Shown here piece by piece: positions 44,362 through 51,987 of a DNA stretch of 64,000 nucleotides; position 1 is the first letter of the stretch, and each line of letters opens with the position of its first letter. Location: assembly GCF_936916975.1 (NCBI RefSeq), contig NZ_CAKZGO010000014.1, positions 1 to 64,000 of the forward strand, read 5' to 3'. A model generated the notes under the pieces. That model had not been told where the DNA came from. It did not search any database and saw nothing but the letters and a program-made list of their open reading frames with translations. Made by a program: the position numbers and the translations under genes. Origin of the DNA: an uncultured Dongia sp. GTDB lineage: Bacteria > Pseudomonadota > Alphaproteobacteria > Dongiales > Dongiaceae.

Positions 44362-45495
44362 ATGGCGGGGAAGACACAGGCGAAGCGGCCAATGATTAAG
44401 ACCAGCCCGAAGGCTGCACCCAAGGCCGCCACCAAGACAGCGCCGGCAGCCGGCAGCAAGAATGCTGCGGCGAAGACCCCGCCTGCCAAGGGTAAGCCTT
44501 TGGCCGAAAACACAAAGAATCTCAAGGCGGCAGCACCCAAGATCGTTGCTGCACCTGCGAAGCCAGCGCCTGCCCCAACCGCCAAGCCGGCGCCCGCGGC
44601 GGCGAAGCCCGCAGCACCACTGGCCAAGGCGGGACCGAAACCCAAGCGTCAGCTGAGCGGCGCGACTCGTGTCGGCATCGCCGGCTGCGCCGGTCGCATG
44701 GGCCAGATGCTTCTCAAAATGCTGTCCCAGGCGCCGGGCGTCCTGGTCGTGGGTGGCACTGAACGCCGGGGTTCGCCGGCGCTCGGCATGGATCTGGGCG
44801 CCCTGGCCGGGACCGAACCCTTCGGCATCACCGTGGGCGACGATCCGGCGTTGCTGTTCGATTCCGCCGACGTGGTGATCGATTTCACCAACCCGTCGGC
44901 CACCGCGCTCCATGCCGGCTACGCCGCCAAGAACGGCACGGCCCATGTCATCGGCACCACCGGCCTCGACACCGACCAGCAGGCTGCAGTCGCCCGCGCC
45001 GCCCAGCGGGCACCCATCGTGATGGCCGCCAATATGTCGCTCGGCGTCAACCTCCTCGAAATGGTGGTCGAGCAGATGGCGCGCATCCTCGATACCGATT
45101 GGGATATCGAGGTGGTGGAAATGCACCACCGCCACAAGATCGATGCGCCGTCCGGCACAGCCCTTGCCTTGGGCGAAGCGGCGGCGCGTGGTCGTGGCAC
45201 CACCTTGCGCCGGGTCGCCAAGCGCGGGCGCGACGGCCAGGCCGGCCCCCGTGCCAAGGGCGAAATCGGCTTTGCCGCCTTGCGCGGCGGCGATGTGGTC
45301 GGCGATCACACAGTCATCTTCGCCGCCGATGGCGAACGGGTCGAGGTCACGCACAAGGCGTCGAGCCGCGAGCTTTTCGCCCGCGGTGCGGTGAAGGCCG
45401 TGCTCTGGGCCGCCGGCAAGGGCCCGGGGCTCTATACGATGAAAGACGTGCTGGGCTTCAGCGTGGGCGGCGGTACGTCGAACGGCGGGCAGTAG
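44362..45495 (+). CDS. dapB: 4-hydroxy-tetrahydrodipicolinate reductase with long N-terminal Ala/Lys/Pro extension
   Basis: 377 residues. From about residue 100 it is a normal DapB of the lysine/diaminopimelate pathway, reducing HTPA to tetrahydrodipicolinate. It has the nucleotide motif GIAGCAGRMGQ, the linker EMHHRHKIDAPSGTAL with the catalytic His-His and Lys, and the end segment VLGFSVGGG. The first ~98 residues are an unusual low-complexity Ala/Lys/Pro tract, histone H1-like. The ATG for the long form has GGGGGAAT at good spacing, and no ATG, GTG or TTG start is evident near the DapB core, so the extension is probably real. Confidence 0.93.
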   Translation: MAGKTQAKRPMIKTSPKAAPKAATKTAPAAGSKNAAAKTPPAKGKPLAENTKNLKAAAPKIVAAPAKPAPAPTAKPAPAAAKPAAPLAKAGPKPKRQLSGATRVGIAGCAGRMGQMLLKMLSQAPGVLVVGGTERRGSPALGMDLGALAGTEPFGITVGDDPALLFDSADVVIDFTNPSATALHAGYAAKNGTAHVIGTTGLDTDQQAAVARAAQRAPIVMAANMSLGVNLLEMVVEQMARILDTDWDIEVVEMHHRHKIDAPSGTALALGEAAARGRGTTLRRVAKRGRDGQAGPRAKGEIGFAALRGGDVVGDHTVIFAADGERVEVTHKASSRELFARGAVKAVLWAAGKGPGLYTMKDVLGFSVGGGTSNGGQ

Positions 45496-45499
45496 CCTC

Positions 45500-45796
45500 T
45501 CACGCGACCTCAACGGGATCGAGCAGCAGGGCCGTGCGCTCGGCGAGGTCAGTGACCTTCGCGAGATAGTTCTTGAAGTGCGGTGTCTGGCGATGCGCCG
45601 CGATGGCAGCATTGTCGGTGTAAAGCTCGTCCAGCACGAAGCGACCGGGCTCCGCCTGGTCCTGCCAGATATTCCAGAGCAGATTGCCAGGTTCCGCCCG
45701 GCACGGTACCACCATGCCTGATAGCAATGCCTTGAGTTCCTCGGCCTTGCCTGGCCGTGCGGTGAGGATCGCCGTGATCTTCACGGGTTTCGTCAT
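45500..45796 (-). CDS. Putative quinol monooxygenase (ABM fold, YgiN-like)
   Basis: A small 98-residue antibiotic-biosynthesis-monooxygenase-fold protein starting at MTKPVKI. Typical features are ITAILTARPGKAEELKALL, the central NLLWNIWQDQAEPGRFVLDELY strand pair and HRQTPHFKNYLA. Such proteins oxidise quinols or remove reactive small molecules as dimers. It is the last gene of a same-strand redox cluster (48570 down to 45500) facing a LysR gene. It ends 4 bp from the convergent dapB stop. Confidence 0.82.
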   Translation of the reverse strand: MTKPVKITAILTARPGKAEELKALLSGMVVPCRAEPGNLLWNIWQDQAEPGRFVLDELYTDNAAIAAHRQTPHFKNYLAKVTDLAERTALLLDPVEVA

Positions 45797-45878
45797 GGCC
45801 CTGTTCCTTTTCACAAAGCGGAAACGCTGGCGCGGCGGGTAAGCTGCGCTGGACCTCACGCCGCCGGTTGTCCTCGTG

Positions 45879-46058
45879 TTACGCTGTTGCCGTCGCACGG
45901 TCGAGTGCCCCCACGAACTTCGCTGCGATCGGATGATCCGAACGCGGATTCTGACCGGTGATGAGCTGGCGATCCTCGATGACCTTTTCCTCGGTGGCCG
46001 AGAAGACGGTCATCTTGTCGCCGGCATACTGCCAGCCTTTCGCCCACTCCTTGGCCAT
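45879..46058 (-). CDS. DJ-1/PfpI-like C-terminal fragment (59 aa), possible gene remnant
   Basis: A 59-codon ORF just under the track threshold. It starts MAKEWAKGWQYAGDKM with GGGAGA upstream and ends a few residues after VIEDRQLITGQNPRSDHPI. The LITGQNP segment is typical of the C-terminus of DJ-1/PfpI (class I glutamine-amidotransferase-like) proteins, but the catalytic Cys domain is absent. It is either a truncated remnant that kept a ribosome site or a genuine small protein. The overlapping track ORFs 45856-46191 (minus) and 45876-46115 (plus) look like shadows. Confidence 0.5.
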   Translation of the reverse strand: MAKEWAKGWQYAGDKMTVFSATEEKVIEDRQLITGQNPRSDHPIAAKFVGALDRATATA

Positions 46059-46138
46059 GATGATCTCCCTTGGTTGAGATGTTTTCTGATGGGCCGAAGG
46101 ATTCGCCAGGTGTGATGGTTGGTCGTGGTGATGCCCGC

Positions 46139-47245
46139 TCAGGCGCGCACGGTCGCGCCCAAGCTTGGGTAATCCGTGTAGCCTTTGGCACCGCCGCCGT
46201 AAAAAGTGGACTTGTCGTTCTCGTTCAGCGCCATGTTGCGGCGCAGACGGTCTACCAGATCGGGGTTACCGATATAGGGCTGGCCGAAGGCGATCATGTC
46301 GGCGTGATTCGACGCGACGGCATCGATCGCAAGTTGCCGGTCGTAACCGTTGTTGGCGATGTACCTGCCGCCGAACGCAGCGTGCAGCGCCTTGTAGTCG
46401 AAAGCCGCGGCCGCATTCGCCCCTCGTGTCTGGCCTTCGATGGCATGGAGATAGCCCAGGCCGAGCTTGCCGAGTTCACGGGCGAGATGGCCATAAGTCG
46501 CCTGCGGGTTGCTGTCCAGGGATGTGTCGCCGACCGCGCGCGACATGGGCGAGAGACGCACGCCGACACGATCGGAACCCCAGACCTCCGAGACAGCGGT
46601 GATGACCTCGACCGGTAGACGCGTGCGGTTCTCGACCGAGCCGCCATAACGGTCGGTGCGGCGGTTGGTGCTGTCGCGGATGAACTGGTCGAGGAGATAG
46701 GAATTGGCCGCATGCACCTCGACGCCGTCGAAACCGGCATGTTTGGCCATCAAGGCCGCATGCCGGTAATCGGCGATGATGCCCGGAATCTCGTCGGTCT
46801 CCAGAGCCCGCGGCATCGAGGGCGGCGCCTGGGTCTGGGATTCGAGGAAGACGAGCTCGCCGGCCTGGATCGCCGACGGCGCCACCGGTGCGGCACCATT
46901 CTCCTGCAAGGAGACATGCGACATGCGCCCTACATGCCAGAGCTGGGTGACGATCTTGCCGCCCGCCTGATGCACAGCGTCCGTCACGCGCCGCCAGGCG
47001 GCGACATGGGCGTCGGTATAGATGCCGGGGGTGAAGGCATAGCCGCGGCCCTGGCGCGAGATATTGGTGGCCTCGGTGATGATGAGGCCCGCGGTCGCGC
47101 GCTGGCGGTAATACTGGACGGCCAGATCCGAATGGACACCCGCCATGTCGGCGCGCGAGCGTGTCAACGGTGCCATGGCGACGCGGTTGGCGACATCGAT
47201 GGCGCCGATTTTCGTGGGTTGGAAAAGTGCCTGGTCAGCAGTCAT
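46139..47245 (-). CDS. Old yellow enzyme family alkene reductase (NemA-like)
   Basis: A 368-residue FMN-dependent ene-reductase from MTADQALF; AAGG lies upstream, and the longer track ORF reads out of frame through the preceding gene. Motifs are NRVAMAPLTRSRA, the substrate-binding HAAN in GVEVHAANSYLLDQF, RTDRYGGSVENR, and the FMN-phosphate end FGQPYIGNPDLV. It reduces activated C=C bonds or nitro-compounds with NAD(P)H and often responds to electrophile stress. It lies in the redox cluster between the exported ABM protein and the DJ-1 fragment. Confidence 0.92.
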   Translation of the reverse strand: MTADQALFQPTKIGAIDVANRVAMAPLTRSRADMAGVHSDLAVQYYRQRATAGLIITEATNISRQGRGYAFTPGIYTDAHVAAWRRVTDAVHQAGGKIVTQLWHVGRMSHVSLQENGAAPVAPSAIQAGELVFLESQTQAPPSMPRALETDEIPGIIADYRHAALMAKHAGFDGVEVHAANSYLLDQFIRDSTNRRTDRYGGSVENRTRLPVEVITAVSEVWGSDRVGVRLSPMSRAVGDTSLDSNPQATYGHLARELGKLGLGYLHAIEGQTRGANAAAAFDYKALHAAFGGRYIANNGYDRQLAIDAVASNHADMIAFGQPYIGNPDLVDRLRRNMALNENDKSTFYGGGAKGYTDYPSLGATVRA

Positions 47246-47291
47246 GGGTCGGTTGCCTTTTCTGGAATGACATCGAGTTGCATGGGCAGTC

Positions 47292-47702
47292 TTATTGGGA
47301 AGATCCGGCCAGAATCTCCATGCGCATGACCTTGACGCCGCCTTCGGCGAGGTCGGGGAGCTTCTCAAACCAGTCCAGCACATAGGGCATGGCGTTGTGG
47401 GCCTCGAAATCCGCCCGTGTCGCGAAGATCTCATAGAAGATGAAGTGACCGGGTGCCTCGCGGTCTTCCTGCAGGAAGTAGACGAGGTTCTTGGGGTCGC
47501 TGCGGACGAGGGCGATGAGCGGCAAGGTAACGGCACGCAATTCATCCTCCTTGCCGGCCTTCGCCTTGACCTCGGCGACAATCGAATAGGCGCCGGGCGG
47601 GATCGCGGCATAGCCTTTGCCCGGCCCTTCCCCGGCCAGTGCCGGTGTTGCCAAAGCGAGGCCGAGCAGGAGCGTGAGACCGTTCAGGGAAGACCGCGTC
47701 AT
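47292..47702 (-). CDS. Exported ABM-fold (quinol monooxygenase-like) protein
   Basis: 136 residues from MTRSSLNG, with GGAGG 5 bp upstream. The signal peptide has the core LTLLLGLALATPALA. The mature part is one ABM domain (YSIVAEVKAKAGKEDELRAV, YFLQEDREAPGHFIFYEIFA, VLDWFEKLPDL). It is a paralogue in fold of the cytoplasmic ABM protein at the end of the same cluster, but periplasmic. It starts 1 bp after the VOC stop on the same strand, so it is cotranscribed with the VOC and OYE genes. Confidence 0.82.
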   Translation of the reverse strand: MTRSSLNGLTLLLGLALATPALAGEGPGKGYAAIPPGAYSIVAEVKAKAGKEDELRAVTLPLIALVRSDPKNLVYFLQEDREAPGHFIFYEIFATRADFEAHNAMPYVLDWFEKLPDLAEGGVKVMRMEILAGSSQ

Positions 47703-47703
47703 A

Positions 47704-48570
47704 TCAGCCTCCCGTCGCTTCGCTGCGCTTGCGATGGGCCTCGAAGGCATCGGCGAAGCGCTTCTTCACCGGGCCCAACGCCTTGACGAATTCAAGCTGC
47801 TCGCCTTCCGGACCCTTCGCATAGATCAAGGTCCAACCGTCCGACAGACCTTCCGTGATCGGGTTGGAATTGGATTCCAACGGAGCAGCCAGACGTTCCT
47901 TTTCCGATGTCACGGTGACGATGCGGTTTGCCTTCACCTGCGTCATTCCGCGCTTTGCTGATTCCGCCTCGAGGTCCCGGATGAACTTGTTGAAGTCCAC
48001 ATCGTCACGCAGATAGAAGCAGATATGCATCGAGCGCGGAAAGGCCGGGCTCATATGATCGCGCGGTTCGGCGAAGCTGTCGCCGCTGCCCGCCGGTTGA
48101 TCGGCATCGCGATATTGCAGCAGCTCGATCACGACATTGTCGAACTGGATGAAGCGCACATCCAGGCGCTGCTCGCCGTCCTTGAGATTCGGAACGCCGA
48201 GCGTCAGCGGATTGACCTTGCGTTCGCGGGCGACGATCTCCTGGTCGGTGAGGAGCGTGTTGTGGATTCTCTCGCCCTGGAAATCGCCGTCGCGGAACAC
48301 CTCGGTGCCGCCCAGCACCTCGGTATAGAATTCATAGGCGCGGTCCATGTTCTGGACGGTGACGCCGAAATGCTGAACGCCCTGCAGCCGCGCACCCAGC
48401 GGCGCATCGTCACGCGCGACCATCACATCATTTGTCACGTTGGTCGCATTATCGGCAGAAGCGGGTGCTGCCAATGTCTGGGCGGCGATGCCGCCGACCG
48501 CAACGGCGCCCACGGCGCGCAAGACATCACGGCGAGTCGGCTCGGCCGGAGTTTCGATCTTTGTGCTCAT
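47704..48570 (-). CDS. Tat-exported VOC (glyoxalase/dioxygenase-fold) protein
   Basis: 288 residues with a twin-arginine signal (RRDVLRAVGAVAVGGIAAQTLAAP) and a vicinal-oxygen-chelate domain. Candidate metal ligands are the His of VQHFGVTVQ, Glu of VIELLQY, His of MHICFYL and Glu of GEQLEFV, so it is probably an active metalloenzyme. AGGAGA precedes the ATG. It is the first gene of the redox cluster and divergent from LysR, 126 bp apart. Export by Tat suggests folding with the metal in the cytoplasm. Substrate is unknown. Confidence 0.82.
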   Translation of the reverse strand: MSTKIETPAEPTRRDVLRAVGAVAVGGIAAQTLAAPASADNATNVTNDVMVARDDAPLGARLQGVQHFGVTVQNMDRAYEFYTEVLGGTEVFRDGDFQGERIHNTLLTDQEIVARERKVNPLTLGVPNLKDGEQRLDVRFIQFDNVVIELLQYRDADQPAGSGDSFAEPRDHMSPAFPRSMHICFYLRDDVDFNKFIRDLEAESAKRGMTQVKANRIVTVTSEKERLAAPLESNSNPITEGLSDGWTLIYAKGPEGEQLEFVKALGPVKKRFADAFEAHRKRSEATGG

Positions 48571-48696
48571 CTCTATCTCCTGTCTTTGGTGCGTCCGGCG
48601 GGGACACGGGTTGCTGGTGCACAGAAGATGAGGCGCCAGGAGATATTTCAGAAGTTTATTTATTTTATTTTAGATATTCATATGGCATTATAACTA
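48571..48696. promoter_or_regulatory. Divergent promoter region between the redox cluster and LysR
   Basis: 126 bp, with an AT-rich stretch near the LysR start (TTTATTTATTTTATTTTAGATATTCATATGG). It presumably contains the divergent promoters and LysR binding site. I could not define a T-N11-A site with confidence. Confidence 0.5.
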
Positions 48697-49611
48697 ATGC
48701 GTTACGATCTCAATTTGCTGCCTGTTTTCATTACCCTGATGGAAGAGCGCAACGTGACCCGCGCCGCCGCGCGGCTGGGCATCACGCAGCCGGCGCTGTC
48801 CAATGCGCTCTCACGCCTGCGCCTCACGATGCAGGACCAGCTTTTCATCCGGGCGCGCTATGGCATCGAGCCGACCGAGATGGCGCGTGACCTAGCCCCC
48901 GTGGTCGCCGCGGCACTGGCACAGATCGATGAATTGGTCATGCGCCAGCAGGCGTTCGATCCGGCAAAGGCCGAGCGGCTGGTGACGGTGGCGGCCAACT
49001 CCTATGTCGAATTCGGGCTGATCCCGGCGATCGTGGCCAAGCTCGGCGCGGTGGCACCGGGTATCAGACTGCGCCTGATGCCTTACGGCAGTGATCTGGC
49101 CGAGACGGGCGTCATCTCCGGCACGACGGAGATGGTGTTTGGCCGCATCGTCGGCGCACCCGATAATCTGGTCGTGCAGCATCTGATGGATGACGGCCTC
49201 GCTTGCGTCGTGCGCGCGGATCATCCGGAGGTCGGTGACAAGCTCACCCGCGCGCAATATGAGCGCCTCAAGCATGTCAACGTGATGCCGCCGGGGCGCC
49301 TGCGCGCCGGCCTCTACCAGAAGCTGGAACGCGAGGGCCTCAAACGCGAGGTGGTGGTATCGGTGACGCATTTCCTTGCGGTGCCGGAGCTGATCGCCGT
49401 CACAGATTACTGCACCATGCTGCCGCGCCTCATCTGCCGGCATCTTGCGCGCGATCCGCGACTGAAGGTGCTGAAGGCCCCGGTCGATCTCGGCACGTTT
49501 CCGGTCGAGATGGCCTGGCACGTCCGCTATCGCAACGACCCGGCGCATCGCTGGCTGCGGGCGCTGATCGTGAAGGTGGCGAAGGAGGTAGGGGGCGTTA
49601 CCGCTGCCTGA
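48697..49611 (+). CDS. LysR-family transcriptional regulator
   Basis: A 304-residue LysR-type regulator. The N-terminal winged HTH (NLLPVFITLMEERNVTRAAARLGITQPALSNALSRL) is followed by the periplasmic-binding-protein-like effector domain. Its opening MRYDLNLL resembles the NodD/LinR subgroup, which often controls aromatic or xenobiotic responses. No good SD precedes the ATG, so translation may be weak or leaderless. It is divergent from the VOC-ABM-OYE cluster, the likely target. Its 3' end overlaps the convergent DMT gene by 14 bp. Confidence 0.9.
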   Translation: MRYDLNLLPVFITLMEERNVTRAAARLGITQPALSNALSRLRLTMQDQLFIRARYGIEPTEMARDLAPVVAAALAQIDELVMRQQAFDPAKAERLVTVAANSYVEFGLIPAIVAKLGAVAPGIRLRLMPYGSDLAETGVISGTTEMVFGRIVGAPDNLVVQHLMDDGLACVVRADHPEVGDKLTRAQYERLKHVNVMPPGRLRAGLYQKLEREGLKREVVVSVTHFLAVPELIAVTDYCTMLPRLICRHLARDPRLKVLKAPVDLGTFPVEMAWHVRYRNDPAHRWLRALIVKVAKEVGGVTAA

Positions 49612-50554
49612 GCCGCGGCAGTGCCAGCCCCGCCAGGATCAGCGCGAGCGCCACCACAGCATTCACACCCGGCACTTCGCCATAGCCGAAGAAGCCCCAA
49701 CCCAGGCCCATCACCGGCACCAGGAAGTTGTTATTGGAGGCAAAGCTCGCACCCGATCGCCGCATCAGGGTGAAGAACAGCCAGTTGCCGAACGCGGTTG
49801 AGAGCAGCCCCAGCCAGAATGCCGCGAACAATGCGGACCCGGTGGGGTCGAGCGTCCAGGGCCGGTCGATGATCAGCCAGATCGGCAGGATGGAAAGCAG
49901 TCCCAGCCCCAGGATGATGCCGACCGTCATCTCGGCACCCATCTGCGGCAGGCGCCGCGCATTGACGCCGTAGAGCGAATAGCTGAGACAGCCCAGAATG
50001 ATGGCGATCTGGCCGATGACCTGTGCGCCGAGGCCCTTCAACGCATCGACACCCACCAGCACGACGACGCCAGCAAAGCCGCAGATGACCCCGATCACCT
50101 TGGGCGCCGTCAGCTTTTCATCATGGGTCATGACATGGGCGAGGATGAGGACGAGGAGCGGAATGGTCGCCATCAGGATGGCGGCCAGCTGCGATGTGGT
50201 GAATTGCTCGCCCCAGCCGATGAGGAAGAAAGGCAGCGAATTGCCGATGATGCCGAGGAAGGTGAGCCGCAGCCACAGCCGCGCGCCGCCCTGCTTGATG
50301 TCGTCCGGCCTGTCACCTGCTTGCGACCAGGACGGCCAGGACTGGCCGCGCCACCGCGCCAGACCCAGCAACACGGCAGCACCGATGGCAATGCGCGCGG
50401 TGGCAAGGGTCAACGGCGGTATTCCGTTGCTGACCGCAATCTTGATGAACAGGAAAGAAGAGCCCCAGACCAGCGCCAGCAACAGCAGCAGGGCGAATTC
50501 GATCAGGCCAGGATGGCGCAAGCTGGCGACCTGCGGCGGAGAAGTCTCGGTCAT
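49598..50554 (-). CDS. DMT-superfamily (EamA) transporter
   Basis: A 318-residue membrane protein with about ten hydrophobic helices in two EamA halves. The first half has LLLLALVWGSSFLFIKIAV and IGNSLPFFLIGWGEQ; the second has ILGCLSYSLYGVNARRL and FASNNNFLVPVMGLGWGFFGYGE. Such proteins usually export amino acids or metabolites. It ends inside the convergent LysR 3' end. It is 6 bp downstream of the DUF2244 gene on the same strand, so the two are probably cotranscribed. Confidence 0.9.
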   Translation of the reverse strand: MTETSPPQVASLRHPGLIEFALLLLLALVWGSSFLFIKIAVSNGIPPLTLATARIAIGAAVLLGLARWRGQSWPSWSQAGDRPDDIKQGGARLWLRLTFLGIIGNSLPFFLIGWGEQFTTSQLAAILMATIPLLVLILAHVMTHDEKLTAPKVIGVICGFAGVVVLVGVDALKGLGAQVIGQIAIILGCLSYSLYGVNARRLPQMGAEMTVGIILGLGLLSILPIWLIIDRPWTLDPTGSALFAAFWLGLLSTAFGNWLFFTLMRRSGASFASNNNFLVPVMGLGWGFFGYGEVPGVNAVVALALILAGLALPRLRQR

Positions 50555-50560
50555 GATGAC

Positions 50561-51094
50561 TCAGCTTTGCTGTGGCGCCGTGTGGTCGCTGCGATTTCGC
50601 TCCAGCACCCGGGTGAGTTCGCCGGCGAAATCGCACCGCTCGGGGGCGGACAGGAACGACCCGATCTCGACATGCTTGCCATGGGAGCGGAGATAAAGCG
50701 CGTTGTCCGGCTCGGCGCCGCGCATGAGGACCACCTGTAGCCAATAGGGCTGCATGGAAAACGCCGTGAACTTGCCCTTGGCATCCAGCCGTTCCAGCAC
50801 CAGGCGGTCATGATAGAGCCGCAGCCGCTCGGCGCGCCGGTCGCCGCGGTAATGGCGCGAGAACAGGAACCAGAACAGCAGCCATTCGGCACCGAGGAAG
50901 CCGAAGATCGGCCAGGCGCCGAGAGCCATGAAGGTCAGGCCGTAAAGCGCCATGATAACGCCGGTGCCGCTGATCAGAATCAAATAGCCGCGTTGCCCCA
51001 GCGAGCGATAGGGATAAAGCAGGGCCTCGAACACCGGCATCTCGTCGTCGGCATTTCCACTGTCCGGGCCCGGCATGGTGTCTTCCGCTTCCAT
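50561..51094 (-). CDS. DUF2244 domain membrane protein
   Basis: About 177 residues from MEAEDTM (the start is approximate; the track Met is 11 codons earlier). Two adjacent TM segments (about residues 35-52 and 58-75, GYLILISGTGVIMALYGLTFMALG and FGFLGAEWLLFWFLFSRHYRG) are followed by a cytoplasmic beta domain (YHDRLVLERL, FSMQPYWLQVVL, HGKHVEIGSFLSAPER). This matches DUF2244, which is widespread in alphaproteobacteria and of unknown function. It is divergent from nth, 67 bp away. Confidence 0.85.
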   Translation of the reverse strand: MEAEDTMPGPDSGNADDEMPVFEALLYPYRSLGQRGYLILISGTGVIMALYGLTFMALGAWPIFGFLGAEWLLFWFLFSRHYRGDRRAERLRLYHDRLVLERLDAKGKFTAFSMQPYWLQVVLMRGAEPDNALYLRSHGKHVEIGSFLSAPERCDFAGELTRVLERNRSDHTAPQQS

Positions 51095-51161
51095 GTCCCC
51101 GAGTATAGTCTCTGGCCGAATTGGCACAACCAGCCAGCCCTTCGCTCACAACAGGCCAGCC

Positions 51162-51797
51162 ATGCTATCCAAGGATCAGATCGAGACATTTTTTGCGCGG
51201 CTGCAAAAAGCCAATCCGGAACCCAAGGGCGAGCTCAATTACGTCAACCCCTATACGCTGCTGGTGGCCGTGGTGCTCTCCGCCCAGGCGACCGATGTCG
51301 GGGTCAACAAGGCCACCGAAAAGCTGTTCAAGGTCGTCGATACGCCGGAAAAGATGGTCCGCCTTGGCGAGGCCAAATTGAAAGACCACATCAAGACCAT
51401 CGGTCTCTTCAACACCAAGGCGAAGAACGTCATCCGCCTTTCGGAAATGCTGGTGGCGGACCACAACAGCGAAGTACCGCGCGACCGCGACATCCTCCAG
51501 ACATTGCCGGGTGTCGGCCGCAAGACCGCCAATGTGGTACTCAACATCGCCTTTGGCGAAGCGACCATCGCCGTCGACACACATATCTTCCGTGTCTCCA
51601 ACCGCACCGGCCTGGCGCCGGGCAAGGATGTCGTGGCGGTGGAACAACGGCTGGAAAAGCGGGTGCCGGAAAAATACAAGCAGCATTGCCATCACTGGCT
51701 GATCCTGCACGGCCGCTATGTCTGCAAGGCTCGCGCGCCGGCCTGCGCCGTCTGCGTCGTCAACGACATCTGCCAGTACAAGGCAAAGACGTTGTGA
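51162..51797 (+). CDS. nth: Endonuclease III
   Basis: A 211-residue DNA glycosylase/AP lyase, exactly the E. coli length, from MLSKDQIE; the longer track ORF is rejected. It removes oxidised pyrimidines in base-excision repair. It shows the helix-hairpin-helix with the catalytic lysine (LPGVGRKTANVVL), the catalytic aspartate in AVDTHIFRVSNR, and the [4Fe-4S] cluster C-x6-C-x2-C-x5-C at the C-terminus (CKARAPACAVCVVNDIC). Confidence 0.96.
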   Translation: MLSKDQIETFFARLQKANPEPKGELNYVNPYTLLVAVVLSAQATDVGVNKATEKLFKVVDTPEKMVRLGEAKLKDHIKTIGLFNTKAKNVIRLSEMLVADHNSEVPRDRDILQTLPGVGRKTANVVLNIAFGEATIAVDTHIFRVSNRTGLAPGKDVVAVEQRLEKRVPEKYKQHCHHWLILHGRYVCKARAPACAVCVVNDICQYKAKTL

Positions 51798-51845
51798 CGT
51801 GTTTGGGGATGGCGTTTGTGGGTGGGGAGTGCAGGTGGTGAGATA

Positions 51846-51969
51846 CCCCTCTCCCTAACCCTCCCCCACGTTGGGGGAGGGGATTCTAGCTAGCCTGAAC
51901 GCCATTGGCACAGCGAACTCGGTTGAACTCCCTCCCCCCAACGTGGGGGAGGGTGGGGGAGAGGGGGTG
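51846..51969. repeat. REP-like palindromic element, copy 1
   Basis: Two arms of about 36 bp in inverted orientation. The left arm is ACCCCTCTCCCTAACCCTCCCCCACGTTGGGGGAGG; the right arm is its near reverse complement ending GGGGGAGAGGGGGT, with about 50 bp between. Each arm is itself palindromic around CCCCCACGTTGGGGG. A second copy lies at 55580-55711. It fills most of the gap between nth and the DUF4139 gene and could also act as a bidirectional terminator. Confidence 0.85.
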
Positions 51970-51987
51970 TTACAACCAGTCCCGCTC

